64,000 bases of DNA from Ruminococcaceae bacterium UBA4871 (GCA_002399445.1 DHDR01000019.1:207274-271273); one strand, 5' to 3'. Numbered from the stretch's first letter, positions 9,387 through 18,386 are shown. The notes: a model not told the origin generated them from the sequence alone. Numbers and translations: made by a program.

Positions 9387-11081
9387 TTATTTTGTTTTAT
9401 TGGCCATACGCTTTTTAGTAATCAGTAAAACTGCCGCACCTGCCATCAGGCAAATACCGATAATGGTAAAGATTGTAGTTCCGATACCACCTGTGGAAGG
9501 CAGAAGCGAACCGCTGTTATTAACAACGTTAAATGCGATACTGTTTGCTTCAGATGATAAAACCGAATGGTTGCTATCGGCTCCTGTAACCGTAGCGGAA
9601 ACATTTGCTGAACTGCCGTCAGCATTTGCCGGACTTGCCGTGAGAACAATCTTCAAATCTTCTGTCAAAGCATTATAGCCTGCCGGTGCTCCAGCTTCAT
9701 GCAAATAATATTCTTTCACATCATCCAGACCGTTAATTTTGACCTTGCCTGCAACGATTGTGTTTGTGTAGGTAATATTGGTGTCGGGATCAGTGTAGGA
9801 CGTGACTGTCTTGTCTGCCAACAGTTTGGCTGCTGCCTGCTGATCAGGAGCGATCGTGTAGGTATGAATACCGCCGTCGGCTTCATTATCAATGAAAATG
9901 TATTTTGTAGATGTATCCCCTTTTGTCGAAAGAAGATTAAAGGTTGCCCCTTCAATTTGGTTTCCTTTTGCATCTGTCTTGGTAACATCGACATGGAAAG
10001 TCCAGTCATATACCGTCTTTTGGGGAGTATTGACCGTTTGGCTGTCATCATATGGATTGCTGCTGTATTGCAGATAAGCAGTGTTTGGATTGTTAGCACT
10101 ATGAATTTTTGCATTTTGATTGAGAACAGCTGTGTAATAGGTATACAGTTTGGCACCGGCAGACAAATTATAGGCCTTTGCTAATTTTACCATATCTACG
10201 CTGACTGTGAAAGTATCATTGGCAGATGGACTTCCCGCAACCGTGTAATACTGCGCATCTACGGGTTGCGTCTTCTTGTCATCCAAATACATTTTTGCAT
10301 CTTTTTGATAAGTTAAGCCGTTTGACATTTCATCATGGATGGTATAAGTATAGTGTGTAAAGCCGGTTAGAATTGGCACGGAAGTAATCGTTCTGTATTC
10401 AATTGTGTCACCAATTTGGTTGTCACCATAGTTTCCCCATTCCGTACCCTGTTCTGCATCATTGTGTTTAATCTGTTTTGTAAGAGTCGGGGTCCCTAAT
10501 TTAGGTGCAACAGTTGCATTGCGGCTTAAGGTAGTCAGAGTTACCGCAGCAACCACTTCATTTCCATGACTGCTGGCCGTACCATAAACCAGATAATAAC
10601 CATTTGTCAGATTGTCAATCGTTGCCTTTTCAGTATTAGCCGGAACGGTTACTGAACCCGTTTCAGACATTTTTCCGTTTGCTATGTAATTTTTATAAAT
10701 TGTACTGGCAAATGTGTTTAATTCATCTGAGTTATCTTTCAATGTGCTTAAATACGAAATCAGGTTATTCCCTTGATAGGTTGTTCCATCGGCAGCATAG
10801 GAAAGGTTCAAGCCATCAATGGGGGTGTATGTAATTGCAGCATTGGTATCACTTGTATCTTTGGCAGCATCTGTTGCATTAAACAGCTTATAAGCTTTGT
10901 AGGTCTTGCCTGCAATCGATACCTGACTATTGGTATTATCAATTGTAATACTATAAGTTTTTCCGGAATCCGTGTTTTCTGTCGCTGCAAATGCCGGACA
11001 TGCAGCGGTAAAAGCCATTACCGCTGACAGCGCAGCTGCCGCAATCACTTTTAATGTTTTGCGAAACGAGTTTTTCTTCAT
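9387..11081 (-). CDS. major pilin, SpaA/fimbrial isopeptide type, LPSTG anchor
   Basis: 564 residues. A signal peptide (about 1-32) precedes a mature start near ATENTD. A D2-type fimbrial isopeptide domain lies near 220-350 (GDTIEYRTI, FTHYTYTIHDEM). A SpaA-like domain follows at about 365-500, with KTDAKGNQIEGATFNLL and an E-box-like YYLHEAGAPAGY. LPSTG is at 527-531, then a membrane helix and a KKRMANKTK tail. TVAPKLGTPTLTK before D2 is a plausible pilin motif supplying the linking lysine. The start at 11081 is chosen for AGGAGAAAGGTA and the following signal peptide; the frame is open 42 codons further up, overlapping the tip gene, but no ribosome site supports that. Confidence 0.93.
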   Translation of the reverse strand: MKKNSFRKTLKVIAAAALSAVMAFTAACPAFAATENTDSGKTYSITIDNTNSQVSIAGKTYKAYKLFNATDAAKDTSDTNAAITYTPIDGLNLSYAADGTTYQGNNLISYLSTLKDNSDELNTFASTIYKNYIANGKMSETGSVTVPANTEKATIDNLTNGYYLVYGTASSHGNEVVAAVTLTTLSRNATVAPKLGTPTLTKQIKHNDAEQGTEWGNYGDNQIGDTIEYRTITSVPILTGFTHYTYTIHDEMSNGLTYQKDAKMYLDDKKTQPVDAQYYTVAGSPSANDTFTVSVDMVKLAKAYNLSAGAKLYTYYTAVLNQNAKIHSANNPNTAYLQYSSNPYDDSQTVNTPQKTVYDWTFHVDVTKTDAKGNQIEGATFNLLSTKGDTSTKYIFIDNEADGGIHTYTIAPDQQAAAKLLADKTVTSYTDPDTNITYTNTIVAGKVKINGLDDVKEYYLHEAGAPAGYNALTEDLKIVLTASPANADGSSANVSATVTGADSNHSVLSSEANSIAFNVVNNSGSLLPSTGGIGTTIFTIIGICLMAGAAVLLITKKRMANKTK

Positions 11082-11152
11082 TACCTTTCTCCTTTTCATG
11101 AACGGATTTTTCATAAATGTCTTTGTTTCTGGCAGATCGTACTCAACACACT

Positions 11153-13705
11153 TCATGTATCTCTGCACCGGTGCTTGTGTTGAAAGTATGCACCTGCAAT
11201 GCCACATAACAGCAGCAGTATGCCAATGAAATATATAGGAACAACGCCGCCGCCGCCGGTTACCGGCAGCGTATACGTTGGTGTGTCTTTTTTTTGATTC
11301 GTAATGGTAATCACACCATCCGAACCGGACGGATTAGAATAAGATGTTGTGTACTGATCGGTAACATTCTTTCCCCCGGAATCCGTCACTTCTATTTCTT
11401 TGACTTGATAAACATGTTTTTCTCCATAACTGTACCATAATACATAAGACCAGTTGCTTCCACTGCACCAACAGTCATTCCAGCATTTACAAGTACATCC
11501 ATCGTTCATTGCAGAGGCAGAAGTTCCACTGCACCAAGTAGTATAACTCCAATACCCATAACTGCAACACCCGCCTTCATTAAGGTCATGCCATGTATAG
11601 GACCAGCCATTTTGCTGATTAAGTATAACGGGACTGCCGAACGCCTCATCATCCTGATAAAGCTGTACTTTGACATTCAAGTTTTCCACTTGCTTTCCTG
11701 TCATAACATTTCCAGACGAATCTTTCCAGACTTTGCGGACGGTGATATCGTTTGTCAGCTTTCCAACAAAATCATCGCGGTGATTTTCTCCCCGGATATT
11801 CACATTGTTACCAATAATCGTTCCATTTAAATTTTGCATAACGTTAATCGTTGCATCAGGTGCAAGCACCACACCATAAAGCAATTGCGTATTAATCGTA
11901 AGGCTCGGATCACAATTGACAAAGTTCCAGATAACTTTATTATATCGAAATTGTGTCGTTTCATTAAAGCCAATAAACTGTCCATCAACTTCTATTTTGC
12001 TGATTGGCATATTCAGGGTTTTCACTCCACTGCAGTCAACATTAATAACAACTGCACCGCCACTTGTCCCTGTATGTAAACCTTTTACCCCAAAGCGATT
12101 ATATTGAGAAAGTTCGCTGGCTTTAATGTTATAAACACCGACTCCATCTTGTTTCGTCAGTTGAAGATAACTTTCATTGCAGCTTCCGCCCCACTTATTT
12201 AAATGAGAAGCATCAACATTGGCATTTTTCTGCTCCTTCAATTCAAGAGAAATGGCATCTACCTCTGCTTTGACTTTCTCTAAATTGATAAATGGAGTCC
12301 TGGAAGTGTCAGCGTCCTGCCAAATGGTATTGGGGCAATCTATCTTTGTACCGTTGACAGCAAAATGGTTTCCATTATCTGTCACAGACACTGAATTGGA
12401 TGAGCCTACCACCAAAACATTTTGAGGACACGATGCGCTGGTTGGATGAACTCTCTGATAATTTTGTACATAGCTGAGTTCTTCCAAGTTCCTTGTACCA
12501 AAATTCACATTTGCCTGTAAATTTTTTGCAAGAACATTGCTACAGGTATCTGCGTATAAGGCGGCAGTGTCAAACGCAACTACGCCAAAATTGCCCGCTA
12601 CTCCCAAAGCGCAGTCTTTGTGGTAATACTTTGTATTTGTATAGGTATCAGAATCGGACTGAATCAGTTTATATGACAAATTCGGATTAATGGAATAATG
12701 GTTTGGGTTTTGCAGCCCTGCAGAATGATAATCTGCCATTGCTGCTGTTTTTTGTGCTGCTCCAGATGCAATTTTAGTTGCCGATACTTCGGAGGATGTG
12801 GACGCATCCCAAGTTAATGTCAGGCTAGACGGCTTTCCTTGTGAAGACGCCGTACTGCTGTTACTGGATGTCGTTTCCTGCATCGTACTGTCCACAGTTT
12901 TTAAAGTCTTTCCTGCAAGAAATGTGATGGTCAAATTTTGAGGTTGTAAACTCTGACTGCCAGAATTGGCCGTAGAAGAAGCAGATGAATTTTCCAAAGC
13001 AGTACTGTTTACCGCCGAACTGGTCTTTGTGGCAGAGGAAGTGGATTCTTCTGAAGAAAGAGTATTCTGTTCGCTTGTTTTTGCAAATTTCGTTTCTTCT
13101 TGGCTGACAGTCTGAACGGCTGCGCTCTCGGCTGAAGGTGCAGAAACCTTTGCATCTTTCTGTAATGGAACTTTCTTGGGAGGTTTTACTTTCGAATTGG
13201 AAATATAATTCAATGTAAAGTCAGCAGTTTGATGTTCATTTAACATAAAATAATAGTCTGCATTTCCATCTGCTGCAAACTGACGGTGCAGCAGAACAAT
13301 TCCATTTGCAAAATGAGAAGTACTGTTTTCAGATGGAGAAGATGTGGAATTTAGACTTGCCTGCCCCAGTTTAGCGGGAATTTTTACACTTTCTTTTTGA
13401 AAAACATATTTTTTAGAAAGTCCTGCATCTGCACTTTTCGTGGAAAGAAGAAACACTGTAGTTTTTTGTCCATCTACAGCGGCAGCCGAAACATGTACAG
13501 GGATTTCTTTCCCCAATTTCACCCGACAAGGATTAGCGGAAACATCTAAATTTCGGCATTCCATGCTGATTGCAGGACGAAGAAGCATGCTAAACACAGT
13601 GAAAACAGTGAAGATAGAAAGGACAAACACTAGGACAACAATTTTGCCCTGCTTTTTATGTCTCACGAAATAACTCTCAAGCTGATGAGTAATGTCTGCT
13701 GCCAT
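11153..13705 (-). CDS. large LPVTG-anchored pilus tip adhesin, choice-of-anchor A plus CnaB
   Basis: 850 residues. An N-terminal membrane segment (about 22-43) acts as signal anchor, then a beta-rich region, a Ser/Thr-rich low-complexity linker (about 165-300) and a choice-of-anchor A domain (about 345-655) ending LLYGVVLAPDATINV..NLNGTIIGNN. A CnaB domain starts at about 668 with NDITVRKVWKDSSG. LPVTG at 813-817 precedes a membrane helix and basic tail. Inside CnaB, residues 711-763 are a cysteine- and aromatic-rich insert with 8 Cys and 12 Trp/Tyr, not usual for the family. AAGGAGGAGCT precedes the ATG. Position first among the structural genes, with its size, suits a tip adhesin; the ligand is unknown. 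Confidence 0.9.
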   Translation of the reverse strand: MAADITHQLESYFVRHKKQGKIVVLVFVLSIFTVFTVFSMLLRPAISMECRNLDVSANPCRVKLGKEIPVHVSAAAVDGQKTTVFLLSTKSADAGLSKKYVFQKESVKIPAKLGQASLNSTSSPSENSTSHFANGIVLLHRQFAADGNADYYFMLNEHQTADFTLNYISNSKVKPPKKVPLQKDAKVSAPSAESAAVQTVSQEETKFAKTSEQNTLSSEESTSSATKTSSAVNSTALENSSASSTANSGSQSLQPQNLTITFLAGKTLKTVDSTMQETTSSNSSTASSQGKPSSLTLTWDASTSSEVSATKIASGAAQKTAAMADYHSAGLQNPNHYSINPNLSYKLIQSDSDTYTNTKYYHKDCALGVAGNFGVVAFDTAALYADTCSNVLAKNLQANVNFGTRNLEELSYVQNYQRVHPTSASCPQNVLVVGSSNSVSVTDNGNHFAVNGTKIDCPNTIWQDADTSRTPFINLEKVKAEVDAISLELKEQKNANVDASHLNKWGGSCNESYLQLTKQDGVGVYNIKASELSQYNRFGVKGLHTGTSGGAVVINVDCSGVKTLNMPISKIEVDGQFIGFNETTQFRYNKVIWNFVNCDPSLTINTQLLYGVVLAPDATINVMQNLNGTIIGNNVNIRGENHRDDFVGKLTNDITVRKVWKDSSGNVMTGKQVENLNVKVQLYQDDEAFGSPVILNQQNGWSYTWHDLNEGGCCSYGYWSYTTWCSGTSASAMNDGCTCKCWNDCWCSGSNWSYVLWYSYGEKHVYQVKEIEVTDSGGKNVTDQYTTSYSNPSGSDGVITITNQKKDTPTYTLPVTGGGGVVPIYFIGILLLLCGIAGAYFQHKHRCRDT

Positions 13706-13735
13706 AGCTCCTCCTTCCCGAAAATTTTATAAAAA

Positions 13736-14317
13736 TCATCGAACAATTCCAAATTGGTGAAAAGGCCAAACGCGCATAGAAACCTTACCAATCACAAGGT
13801 TTTTAGGAATACATCCAATAGAAGAAGATCGGCTGTCCAAAGCAGTTGCGCGGTGGTCTCCCAAAACAAAATACTTATTTTCCGGAACCTGATAGGGAAA
13901 CTGAATATTGCACTGCCCAAAACTTTTGGAAGTAATGTATGGTTCCTGAAGCTTTTGATGATTGACAAACACTGTTCCGTCTTTCTGAATCAGAATCATG
14001 TCGCCCGGCAATCCAATGACACGTTTTAAAAGAACCTCATTATTGTAATAAAATGCAATTAAATCGCCTTTTTTTAATGGAGAGTCCTTCAGTGCCACAA
14101 CAATCTGACCAGGTTCAAAAGTTGGCTCCATGCTGGTACCTGTTACCCGCAGCACTGGCAGCCAGAGAGTTGCCACCAAAACAGCCACAGCTGCCACAAT
14201 TAACAGAATATAAACTGTGCTGCGCAGCGTTTTGTGGTATTCTGATTTGTGTTGTTCGCGTTTTAGCTCTACTTCCCACTGCTGAGAAGTGGGAGCTTCC
14301 TGCTGCTTATTCATCAT
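13736..14317 (-). CDS. lepB: signal peptidase I of the pilus operon
   Basis: Membrane serine protease that cleaves signal peptides from exported proteins. About 193 residues: cytoplasmic N-terminus, one membrane segment (about 33-56), catalytic Ser62 in TGTSMEPTFEPG, Lys98 in VLLKRVIGLPGD, and GDHRATALDSR..IG near the end. The ATG at 14317 (or the next codon) overlaps the stop of the upstream coiled-coil gene, suggesting translational coupling with only a weak GAGG site. Dedicated lepB genes in pilus operons are known in Gram-positive bacteria and are thought to process the pilins. Confidence 0.92.
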   Translation of the reverse strand: MMNKQQEAPTSQQWEVELKREQHKSEYHKTLRSTVYILLIVAAVAVLVATLWLPVLRVTGTSMEPTFEPGQIVVALKDSPLKKGDLIAFYYNNEVLLKRVIGLPGDMILIQKDGTVFVNHQKLQEPYITSKSFGQCNIQFPYQVPENKYFVLGDHRATALDSRSSSIGCIPKNLVIGKVSMRVWPFHQFGIVR

Positions 14318-14717
14318 ACAGGGCCTCATTTGCGCGATTCTTCTGCTCCTCTGCATCTGGTTTCAGGGTATCTGACTTTTCCGGTTTTGCAGACACCTCT
14401 TGTTCTTTTTCACCCATCTGTTGAATGGCTTCTAAACACTGTGCTGTCATTTTTTGGGCAGCAGCGAGAATTTCTTCGATGTGACAAGCCGCTTCCGGAA
14501 CAGAATGGAACTCTTTTTTATCCTCCGGAGCAGCAGTTGCAGATTCCCGTAATGCTTGATTTTCTTTTTGAAGTGTTTCGATTGTTTGATGAAGAGTTGC
14601 ACTTTCTTCATTTAAGTTTTTTATGTTACCTTTTAGCTGTTCATTTTCATGAGAAAGCGAAACCATCATTTGCAATAATTCGACTCGTTTTAATTTATGT
14701 AGTTCTTTATCGGTCAT
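14307..14717 (-). CDS. coiled-coil protein, first gene of pilus operon, unknown function
   Basis: 136 residues, very charged, with no signal peptide or membrane segment. It starts MTDKELHKLKRVELLQMM, followed by a heptad-rich coiled coil (about 18-58), then an acidic, Lys/Glu-rich tail. AAGGAGG lies 8 bases before the ATG at 14717; the frame extends 10 codons further without a better site. The stop overlaps the lepB start. It seems to be cytoplasmic and could be a regulator or assembly factor for the pilus, but I do not recognise a characterised family. Confidence 0.8.
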   Translation of the reverse strand: MTDKELHKLKRVELLQMMVSLSHENEQLKGNIKNLNEESATLHQTIETLQKENQALRESATAAPEDKKEFHSVPEAACHIEEILAAAQKMTAQCLEAIQQMGEKEQEVSAKPEKSDTLKPDAEEQKNRANEALYDE

Positions 14718-14804
14718 GTACGAGCCTCCTTGACTGATTTCAAACAAATAAAAAGATAGTTAGAATCTTTTATTCATTCTCAATTCTTAACTTTTGCTAT
14801 ATCG

Positions 14805-14833
14805 ATTATAATGAAGTTTTTCTATCCAGTCAA
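14805..14833 (-). promoter_or_regulatory. sigma-A promoter of the pilus operon
   Basis: On the minus strand TTGACT (14833-14828) and TATAAT (14810-14805) are separated by exactly 17 bases. Transcription would start near 14798, giving a leader of about 80 bases before the first gene. Confidence 0.8.
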
Positions 14834-15108
14834 TAAACTCTGGTATTGAATCCAATATTTCTCCATATTTCAGAAAATTGTCCAGAATAATGGTACTAAT
14901 TGGTCATATGTGAATCTTTAATGACAAAAAAATAATTGTTAAAGACTCCAATTGTGTATTTTAATAATTCTAAATTATTTTATAAAATAATTAATAAATT
15001 ATTTATAATTTTCAATATTTTAATAATTTTTATATATAATTTAGTTAAAATGAAATTTTTTGATATAAGAACCGTCATGCAAACTTTTCATCTCTTCATA
15101 AAAACAAC
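14834..15108. other. gene-free, extremely AT-rich segment
   Basis: No coding region is supported. Positions 14930-15060 are almost entirely A/T, with runs of TAAT/ATTA and a perfect 20-bp palindrome at 14973-14992. A 71-codon open frame here has no ribosome site and is compositional. The segment is upstream of the pilus promoter and could be curved DNA or a binding site for a xenogeneic silencer; this is inference. Confidence 0.7.
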
Positions 15109-15120
15109 GGGCAAAAGGAA

Positions 15121-15149
15121 GGGCGCCATACCAGTTGGTATGACGCCCT
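15121..15149 (-). terminator. hairpin terminator of the spore protein gene
   Basis: GGGCGCCATACCA pairs imperfectly with TGGTATGACGCCC just after the SASP stop. The T-tract on the minus strand is weak (TTCCTTTTG). Confidence 0.65.
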
Positions 15150-15163
15150 GAGAAAAGCAAGAA

Positions 15164-15370
15164 TTACTTCATGCCATCCTCATAAGATTTAATCATTTTT
15201 TTAACCATCTGGCCGCCTACGCTGCCAGCTTCACGGCTGGTAAGATCACCGTTATAACCCTGCTTGAGGTTCACACCGACTTCGGAAGCTGCTTCCATCT
15301 TAAATTTGTCCAGTGCTGCGCGAGCCTCTGGAACAACCAGTTTGTTGCTGCCAGTAGAATTGTTAGCCAT
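15164..15370 (-). CDS. alpha/beta-type small acid-soluble spore protein
   Basis: 68 residues. Binds and protects DNA in the dormant spore. The sequence has the family core LDKFKMEAASEVGVNL, around which the GPR protease cuts, and the second conserved block LTSREAGSVGGQMVKKMI. The ATG at 15370 follows AAAGGAG by 10 bases; a TTG two codons upstream is also possible. A weak sigma-G-like CAAACTA lies upstream. Its presence shows the organism has a spore programme. It has its own terminator. Confidence 0.95.
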   Translation of the reverse strand: MANNSTGSNKLVVPEARAALDKFKMEAASEVGVNLKQGYNGDLTSREAGSVGGQMVKKMIKSYEDGMK

Positions 15371-15511
15371 CTTCAATACACTCCTTTGTCCTATTGAAAA
15401 TAATATATTTTGCGTTTGCAGTCATAGTTTGCATCTACAAACCCATATTTATAACTGTAAATTTAAGGCTTGTTTTCATGAAAATTTTAATTTCATTTTT
15501 CATGAAAATGG

Positions 15512-16222
15512 CTAAGAAAGTTTTGCCAGATGTGACAGCGTACAACATTGATACCCTTTTTGCTGTAAGTCCTGCAAAATCAGTGGAAGCGCAGAAGCAG
15601 TGTTCAGAGCACTGCAGTTTAGCAACAGTATTCCACCGGGGCAAAGGCGGGAAACAGCCTGTCGCCGAATAACCTGCGGAGCAACATTCCGCCAGTCATC
15701 TGTTACAACAGAACAGTCTGCAACCCGTAAGTCCAGCGAATGGGCAACCCGTATCAGCTGATCATCACATTTCCGATATGGTGGGCGCAGCCACACGGGT
15801 GTCACTCCTGATTCTTCTCGAATGGTATGAATACAGGTTAGCAAGTCCTCCTTTTGCTGCTGGACAGTCATAAGTGTCATATCCCGATGCACATTCCCAT
15901 GACAGCTAAGTTCCTGCCCTTCTTCTGCAATTTGCCGCAATTGATTAGGATACTTCTGTGCCCATACTCCCGTTACAAAAAAAGTAGCCTTTGCTTTTTT
16001 ATTTCGCAGCACTCGTAAAATGCGGGAAATTTGTCCCGCATCTGTGTCCACATCAAATGTGATAGCTGCCGCTTTTTGGCTTGTTTGAATCATTTGCAGC
16101 GGTTCCGTATCCGGCTGTACTGCCTGAACAGACAACCTTGGAATTAAAAAGCTGCATAGAAGCAAAAGGACAAACAGCAAAGCCAACGCACACAGTTGCT
16201 TATTAGTTGTCAGAAAACGCAC
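15512..16222 (-). CDS. polysaccharide deacetylase (NodB domain, PdaB-like)
   Basis: 236 residues with an N-terminal membrane/signal segment (about 9-27) and a NodB domain. Motif 1 reads TFDVDTD (55-61) instead of TFDDG, close to the variant in sporulation PdaB proteins. Motif 2 is HGNVH (108-112), with both metal-binding His. Motif 3 reads RPPYR (146-150). The likely role is deacetylation of peptidoglycan or related glycans in the spore or wall. Loss of one motif 1 acid makes catalysis uncertain. The start is GTG with AGGAGGG 9 bases upstream. It lies upstream of the spore protein gene on the same strand. Confidence 0.85.
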   Translation of the reverse strand: MRFLTTNKQLCALALLFVLLLLCSFLIPRLSVQAVQPDTEPLQMIQTSQKAAAITFDVDTDAGQISRILRVLRNKKAKATFFVTGVWAQKYPNQLRQIAEEGQELSCHGNVHRDMTLMTVQQQKEDLLTCIHTIREESGVTPVWLRPPYRKCDDQLIRVAHSLDLRVADCSVVTDDWRNVAPQVIRRQAVSRLCPGGILLLNCSALNTASALPLILQDLQQKGYQCCTLSHLAKLS

Positions 16223-16283
16223 TTCTGCATCCCTCCTTACCGTAAAAGTATCATATGCAAAAATTTACCAAGTTATTTTGACA

Positions 16284-16338
16284 TAAAAATAGTAAGCCAC
16301 AGGGCAGCATTATTGAATACTGCTCCGTGGCTTACTAT
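16284..16338 (-). terminator. Rho-independent terminator of the epimerase gene
   Basis: ATAGTAAGCCAC (16289-16300) pairs with GTGGCTTACTAT (16327-16338) with further inner pairing; TTTTTA follows on the minus strand. Confidence 0.85.
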
Positions 16339-16350
16339 GAAAATAGGGTT

Positions 16351-18282
16351 TTACACACCCTCTTTATCAGCTTCGACTGCTAATAAATCGGTTTTATCCG
16401 CATGGCCGGAATAAGTAGGAACCAAACGATGAACCGTCTCTACCATTTTTGTGTTATCCACACCGGCTTCTCCGCGCAGTTCTTCCATATCTGTAAGGAA
16501 ACTTTCTTCATTAAACTTGATTGGTGAACCAATATAAATTAAATCATGGCTTGTCTTTTCGCATTTTCCCTCTGCATCCAACAATAACTCCTCATAAAGT
16601 TTTTCACCAGGACGCAAGCCCGTATAGACAATCTTAATATCTACATCGGGTTCATAGCCAGAAAGGCGAATTAGATTGCGGGCAAGGTCAACAATTTTGA
16701 CCGGCTGACCCATATCCAGTACAAAAATCTCGCCACCATGAGCCATGCCGCCAGCCTGAATCACCAAACGGGCAGCTTCTGGAATCGTCATAAAATACCG
16801 GATAATGTCAGGATGCGTAACCGTCACCGGACCACCTGCAGCAATCTGCCGTTTAAATAACGGAATTACGCTGCCGCTGCTTCCCAGCACATTACCAAAG
16901 CGAACGGCCGCATATTCGGTATGCTTGCTGTGACGACTCATATACTGAATAATCAACTCACAGATACGCTTTGTCGCCCCCATGATATTTGTTGGATTGA
17001 CCGCTTTATCTGTAGAAATCAGTACCATACGTTTTACGCCATACTCATCACACGCCTGTGCAACGTTCAAAGTGCCGAATACATTATTTTTTACAGCCTC
17101 ACCGGGACTGAGTTCCATCAGTGGAACATGTTTGTGCGCAGCTGCATGAAAAACAACATCCGGACGGTAAACCCGCATAACATGTTCCACACGCGCCTTT
17201 TCTCGAACAGAACCAATGATAACTTCCAAATCGAGCTGATCACCATACTTGATTTTCATCTCGTTCTGAAGATCATAGGCATTATTCTCATAAATTTCAA
17301 AGACAATAATTTTCTTTGGCTTAAAGTGTGCAATCTGCCGACAAAGTTCACTGCCGATAGAGCCGCCGCCGCCCGTTACCATAATGGTCTTGTCCTGCAA
17401 ATATCCGCTGATTTCTTCCGTATTCAGATGGATCTCCTCGCGCCCCAAAAGGTCGTTAATATCCACATCATGGACCTGCATACTGGCAGGGCTGCCCTCT
17501 ACAACTTCATACAGTGCCGGAACCGTCTTCAGTTCACACCCAGTGGAAGCACAAATACGCATGATCTCCTGCTTGTCCTTTGTGGAAATGGTAGACATAG
17601 CAAGCAGTATCACATCAATATTATAGCGTGCTGCCATTCGCGGAATCAGACTGCGTCCTCCAACGATTTTAATACCATTAATACGAGAACCGCGTTTTTT
17701 GGGGTCATCATCAATCGCAATGACCGGAATTCCTTTGCTCTCCGGCGCATTTTTCATATCTTTAATAATCATTGAACCCATTTCACCGGCGCCAATAATC
17801 ATGACACGCTTAAACTCCACTGACATTCTGCCGGTATGACGAGAACGGTGCAGGCGGTAGGTGAAACGTACACTAATACGTGTAATACAGACAAAGCCGA
17901 AAATAAGTACATAGGCAATTGCATAAACGCCCCGCCAGAACTGACGTAAATCAAAAAATGGACTTAAATTCCGCACAAGGATAAAACATAAGACTGCCGG
18001 AACTGTAGTTCCCAGAAAAATTTCAAAAATTTCATCAATGCTGCAGTATTCCCAACGCGTGTTGTAGAAACGCGCTACAAAGAAACAAATAATGTGTATC
18101 AAAATCAGCCATGGAATCCAAAACCGGAAAGTTTCCTGATTGTAATGTTCCAGTGTAAAAGAATCGAACCGAATTACGAAAGCAAACCAATAGCCCAAAA
18201 AAACACTTAAACAATCTACTACCAGCTGCGGAATCAAGCTTTTTAATGAGATACTCCGGAAAACCCGGTTGTTTTTAATCAT
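16351..18282 (-). CDS. membrane-bound UDP-sugar 4,6-dehydratase/epimerase (CapD/PglF family)
   Basis: 643 residues. Four N-terminal membrane segments (within about 15-125) precede a CoA-binding-like Rossmann domain (about 135-265, IIGAGEMGS) and a polysaccharide biosynthesis dehydratase domain (from about 295) with VTGGGGSIGSE and STDKAVNPTN. Members make UDP-4-keto-6-deoxy sugars for capsule or protein glycosylation (bacillosamine type). The ATG at 18282 is chosen for GGAG 8 bases upstream; 16 codons of open frame lie above. A TATAAT at 18334-18329 suggests its own promoter. No glycosyltransferases adjoin it, so the glycan is unknown. Confidence 0.93.
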   Translation of the reverse strand: MIKNNRVFRSISLKSLIPQLVVDCLSVFLGYWFAFVIRFDSFTLEHYNQETFRFWIPWLILIHIICFFVARFYNTRWEYCSIDEIFEIFLGTTVPAVLCFILVRNLSPFFDLRQFWRGVYAIAYVLIFGFVCITRISVRFTYRLHRSRHTGRMSVEFKRVMIIGAGEMGSMIIKDMKNAPESKGIPVIAIDDDPKKRGSRINGIKIVGGRSLIPRMAARYNIDVILLAMSTISTKDKQEIMRICASTGCELKTVPALYEVVEGSPASMQVHDVDINDLLGREEIHLNTEEISGYLQDKTIMVTGGGGSIGSELCRQIAHFKPKKIIVFEIYENNAYDLQNEMKIKYGDQLDLEVIIGSVREKARVEHVMRVYRPDVVFHAAAHKHVPLMELSPGEAVKNNVFGTLNVAQACDEYGVKRMVLISTDKAVNPTNIMGATKRICELIIQYMSRHSKHTEYAAVRFGNVLGSSGSVIPLFKRQIAAGGPVTVTHPDIIRYFMTIPEAARLVIQAGGMAHGGEIFVLDMGQPVKIVDLARNLIRLSGYEPDVDIKIVYTGLRPGEKLYEELLLDAEGKCEKTSHDLIYIGSPIKFNEESFLTDMEELRGEAGVDNTKMVETVHRLVPTYSGHADKTDLLAVEADKEGV

Positions 18283-18386
18283 TTTCAAAACTCCTATATA
18301 TGCGGTGTATTCGCAATCTGACCCAAACATTATATCACATTTGCTAATTAATTGAAACCAAAAAGTCCACTTTCATGAATTCTCTG

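Noticed and set aside
9699..10184. 161-codon open frame on the plus strand
   Set aside because: Antisense to the major pilin, no ribosome site.
14936..15151. 71-codon plus-strand frame rich in Ile/Phe/Asn
   Set aside because: Arises from the AT-rich segment and has no ribosome site.
16921..17775. 284-codon open frame on the plus strand
   Set aside because: Antisense to the conserved epimerase/dehydratase; no ribosome site, and the sequence is a shadow of that gene.
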